64,000 nucleotides of DNA from Enterobacter oligotrophicus. GTDB taxonomy: Bacteria > Pseudomonadota > Gammaproteobacteria > Enterobacterales > Enterobacteriaceae. The stretch covers positions 1,426,001 through 1,490,000 of the forward strand of contig NZ_AP019007.1 in NCBI RefSeq assembly GCF_009176645.1, written 5' to 3'. The translations under genes and the position numbers were made by a program. The notes beneath the pieces were generated by a model. It did not search any database. It was not told where the DNA came from and saw only the letters and a list, made by a program, of their open reading frames with translations. Shown here in pieces: positions 62,756-64,000 of this stretch (positions within the stretch are counted from its first letter, which is position 1; the number at the start of each line of letters is the position of its first letter).

Positions 62756-64000
62756 TTATCGTACCATGCATGGACGCTTATTGTCGAATGTCCAGTTCGG
62801 GATCAGGTACTGCATTGCCATTGCATCGTCGCGCGCCCCCAGTCCGTGTTTCAGGTACAGCTCATGGGCTTTCATCACCTGATCCATGTCCAGCTCAACG
62901 CCAAGGCCTGGCGTCGTCGGCACCTGCACCATGCCACCTTTGATCTCAAACGGCTGTTTGGTCAGGCGCTGGTTGCCTTCCTGCCAGATCCAGTGGGTAT
63001 CGATAGCCGTAATATTGCCCGGCGCGGCGGCTGCCACGTGGGTGAACATCGCCAGAGAGATGTCGAAGTGGTTATTGGAATGTGAGCCCCAGGTCAGGCC
63101 GAACTCATGGCACATCTGCGCCACGCGAACCGAACCCTGCATCGTCCAGAAGTGCGGGTCAGCCAGCGGAATGTCGACAGACTGAAGAGACAAAGTATGC
63201 CCCATCTGTCGCCAGTCGGTGGCAATCATGTTGGTGGCGGTGGGTAACCCGGTGGCACGGCGGAACTCCGCCATCACTTCACGCCCGGAGAAACCTTGCT
63301 CAGCCCCGCACGGATCTTCCGCGTAGGCCAGTACCCCCTTCAACTGCTTACCGATTTTGATCGCTTCATCAAGCGACCAGGCACCGTTCGGGTCCAGCGT
63401 TACGCGCGCCTGCGGGAAACGTTTTGCCAGCGCGGTAATTGCCTCCGCTTCTTCCTCGCCTGCCAGCACGCCCCCCTTCAGTTTGAAATCATTGAAACCG
63501 TATTTTTCGTAAGCAGCTTCTGCCAGACGCACCACGGCATCCGGGGTCATCGCTTCATCATGACGAACGCGATACCAGTCGCAGTGTTCATCAGGCTGGC
63601 TCTGGTAAGGCAGCGGCGTCAGTTTGCGGTTGCCGACAAAGAACAGGTAACCGAGCATTTCCACTTCACTACGCTGCTGACCATCCCCCAGCAGTGAGGC
63701 GACATTAACACCCAGGTGTTGGCCCAGCAGATCCAGCATCGCGGCTTCGATGCCGGTCACCACATGAATAGTGGTACGCAGATCGAAAGTCTGCAGACCG
63801 CGCCCGCCCGCATCACGCTCTGCAAAAGTGCTGCGCACGGTGCTCAGAACATTTTTGTATTCGCCGAGGGTTTTACCCACGACCAGCGGAATGGCATCTT
63901 CCAGCGTCTTACGGATCTTCTCTCCGCCTGGAATTTCCCCGACGCCGGTATGTCCGGCGTTGTCTTTAATGATCACGATATTGCGGGTAAAAAATGGGGC
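62756..64000 (-). CDS. gudD: Glucarate dehydratase, 5' end outside the window
   Basis: 415 codons are visible; the E. coli protein has 446 residues, so about 30 N-terminal residues lie beyond the right edge. The reading frame continues to the last base ([20 protein letters not shown]). It is an enolase-superfamily enzyme dehydrating D-glucarate to 5-keto-4-deoxyglucarate. Catalytic motifs: FNDFKLKGG (KxK), [10 protein letters not shown], the metal-binding AYAEDPCG, and [11 protein letters not shown] with the general-base histidine. With garK it forms a sugar-diacid catabolic unit. Confidence 0.97.
   Translation of the reverse strand, partial: APFFTRNIVIIKDNAGHTGVGEIPGGEKIRKTLEDAIPLVVGKTLGEYKNVLSTVRSTFAERDAGGRGLQTFDLRTTIHVVTGIEAAMLDLLGQHLGVNVASLLGDGQQRSEVEMLGYLFFVGNRKLTPLPYQSQPDEHCDWYRVRHDEAMTPDAVVRLAEAAYEKYGFNDFKLKGGVLAGEEEAEAITALAKRFPQARVTLDPNGAWSLDEAIKIGKQLKGVLAYAEDPCGAEQGFSGREVMAEFRRATGLPTATNMIATDWRQMGHTLSLQSVDIPLADPHFWTMQGSVRVAQMCHEFGLTWGSHSNNHFDISLAMFTHVAAAAPGNITAIDTHWIWQEGNQRLTKQPFEIKGGMVQVPTTPGLGVELDMDQVMKAHELYLKHGLGARDDAMAMQYLIPNWTFDNKRPCMVR

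Overview
The window is a chromosomal segment from a member of the Enterobacteriaceae. Gene order and protein content follow the E. coli norW to gudD interval closely. The differences (a nickel permease beside hypF, a cysG copy next to cysD, no cas/CRISPR block between iap and cysH, a nanE-PTS-rpiR cluster beside eno) fit Enterobacter or a near relative such as Lelliottia or Leclercia better than E. coli itself. No rRNA, tRNA, insertion sequence, prophage or CRISPR array was seen. All genus-level statements are inference.

Layout. 1-218 is the 3' end of norW. 463-4120 is an accessory block: a 52-residue ORF that resembles the SgrT peptide, a NagE-like PTS permease without an EIIA domain, and an SgrR-family regulator. 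4093-7885 (minus) is hydN, hypF and a nickel permease. 8019-12140 is the ascG / ascFB aryl-beta-glucoside system. 12222-20000 (minus) is the complete hycABCDEFGHI formate hydrogenlyase operon, and 20212-25960 (plus) is hypABCDE-fhlA. Between these divergent units, two sigma-54 promoters and inverted repeats that look like FhlA sites can be read directly. Together these genes make, insert nickel into, mature and regulate hydrogenase 3.

25979-26713 holds ygbA with an NsrR-like site and a small SymE-family gene behind a LexA-like box. 26827-36073 is mutS, then (minus) rpoS, nlpD, pcm, surE, truD, ispF, ispD, ftsB and ygbE: mismatch repair, general stress, isoprenoid synthesis, tRNA modification and division. 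36132-46152 contains the sulfate-assimilation genes cysC, cysN, cysD and cysG and, after iap, cysH, cysI and cysJ. These take sulfate to sulfide, and cysG supplies the siroheme needed by CysI.

46456-47579 has queD and queE, facing each other, for queuosine precursor synthesis. 47634-50892 is an amino-sugar cluster: nanE and a PTS EIICB, divergent from an RpiR regulator. 50945-58629 (minus) is eno, pyrG, mazG, relA and rlmD. 58687-61449 is barA. 61533-64000 (minus) is a glycerate kinase and the start-truncated gudD of glucarate catabolism.

At least six REP-type palindromic elements (about 30-75 bp) sit in gaps between genes. The parts that depart most from the expected backbone are the SgrT/PTS/SgrR-like block, the LexA-preceded symE-like gene in front of mutS, and the amino-sugar PTS cluster.
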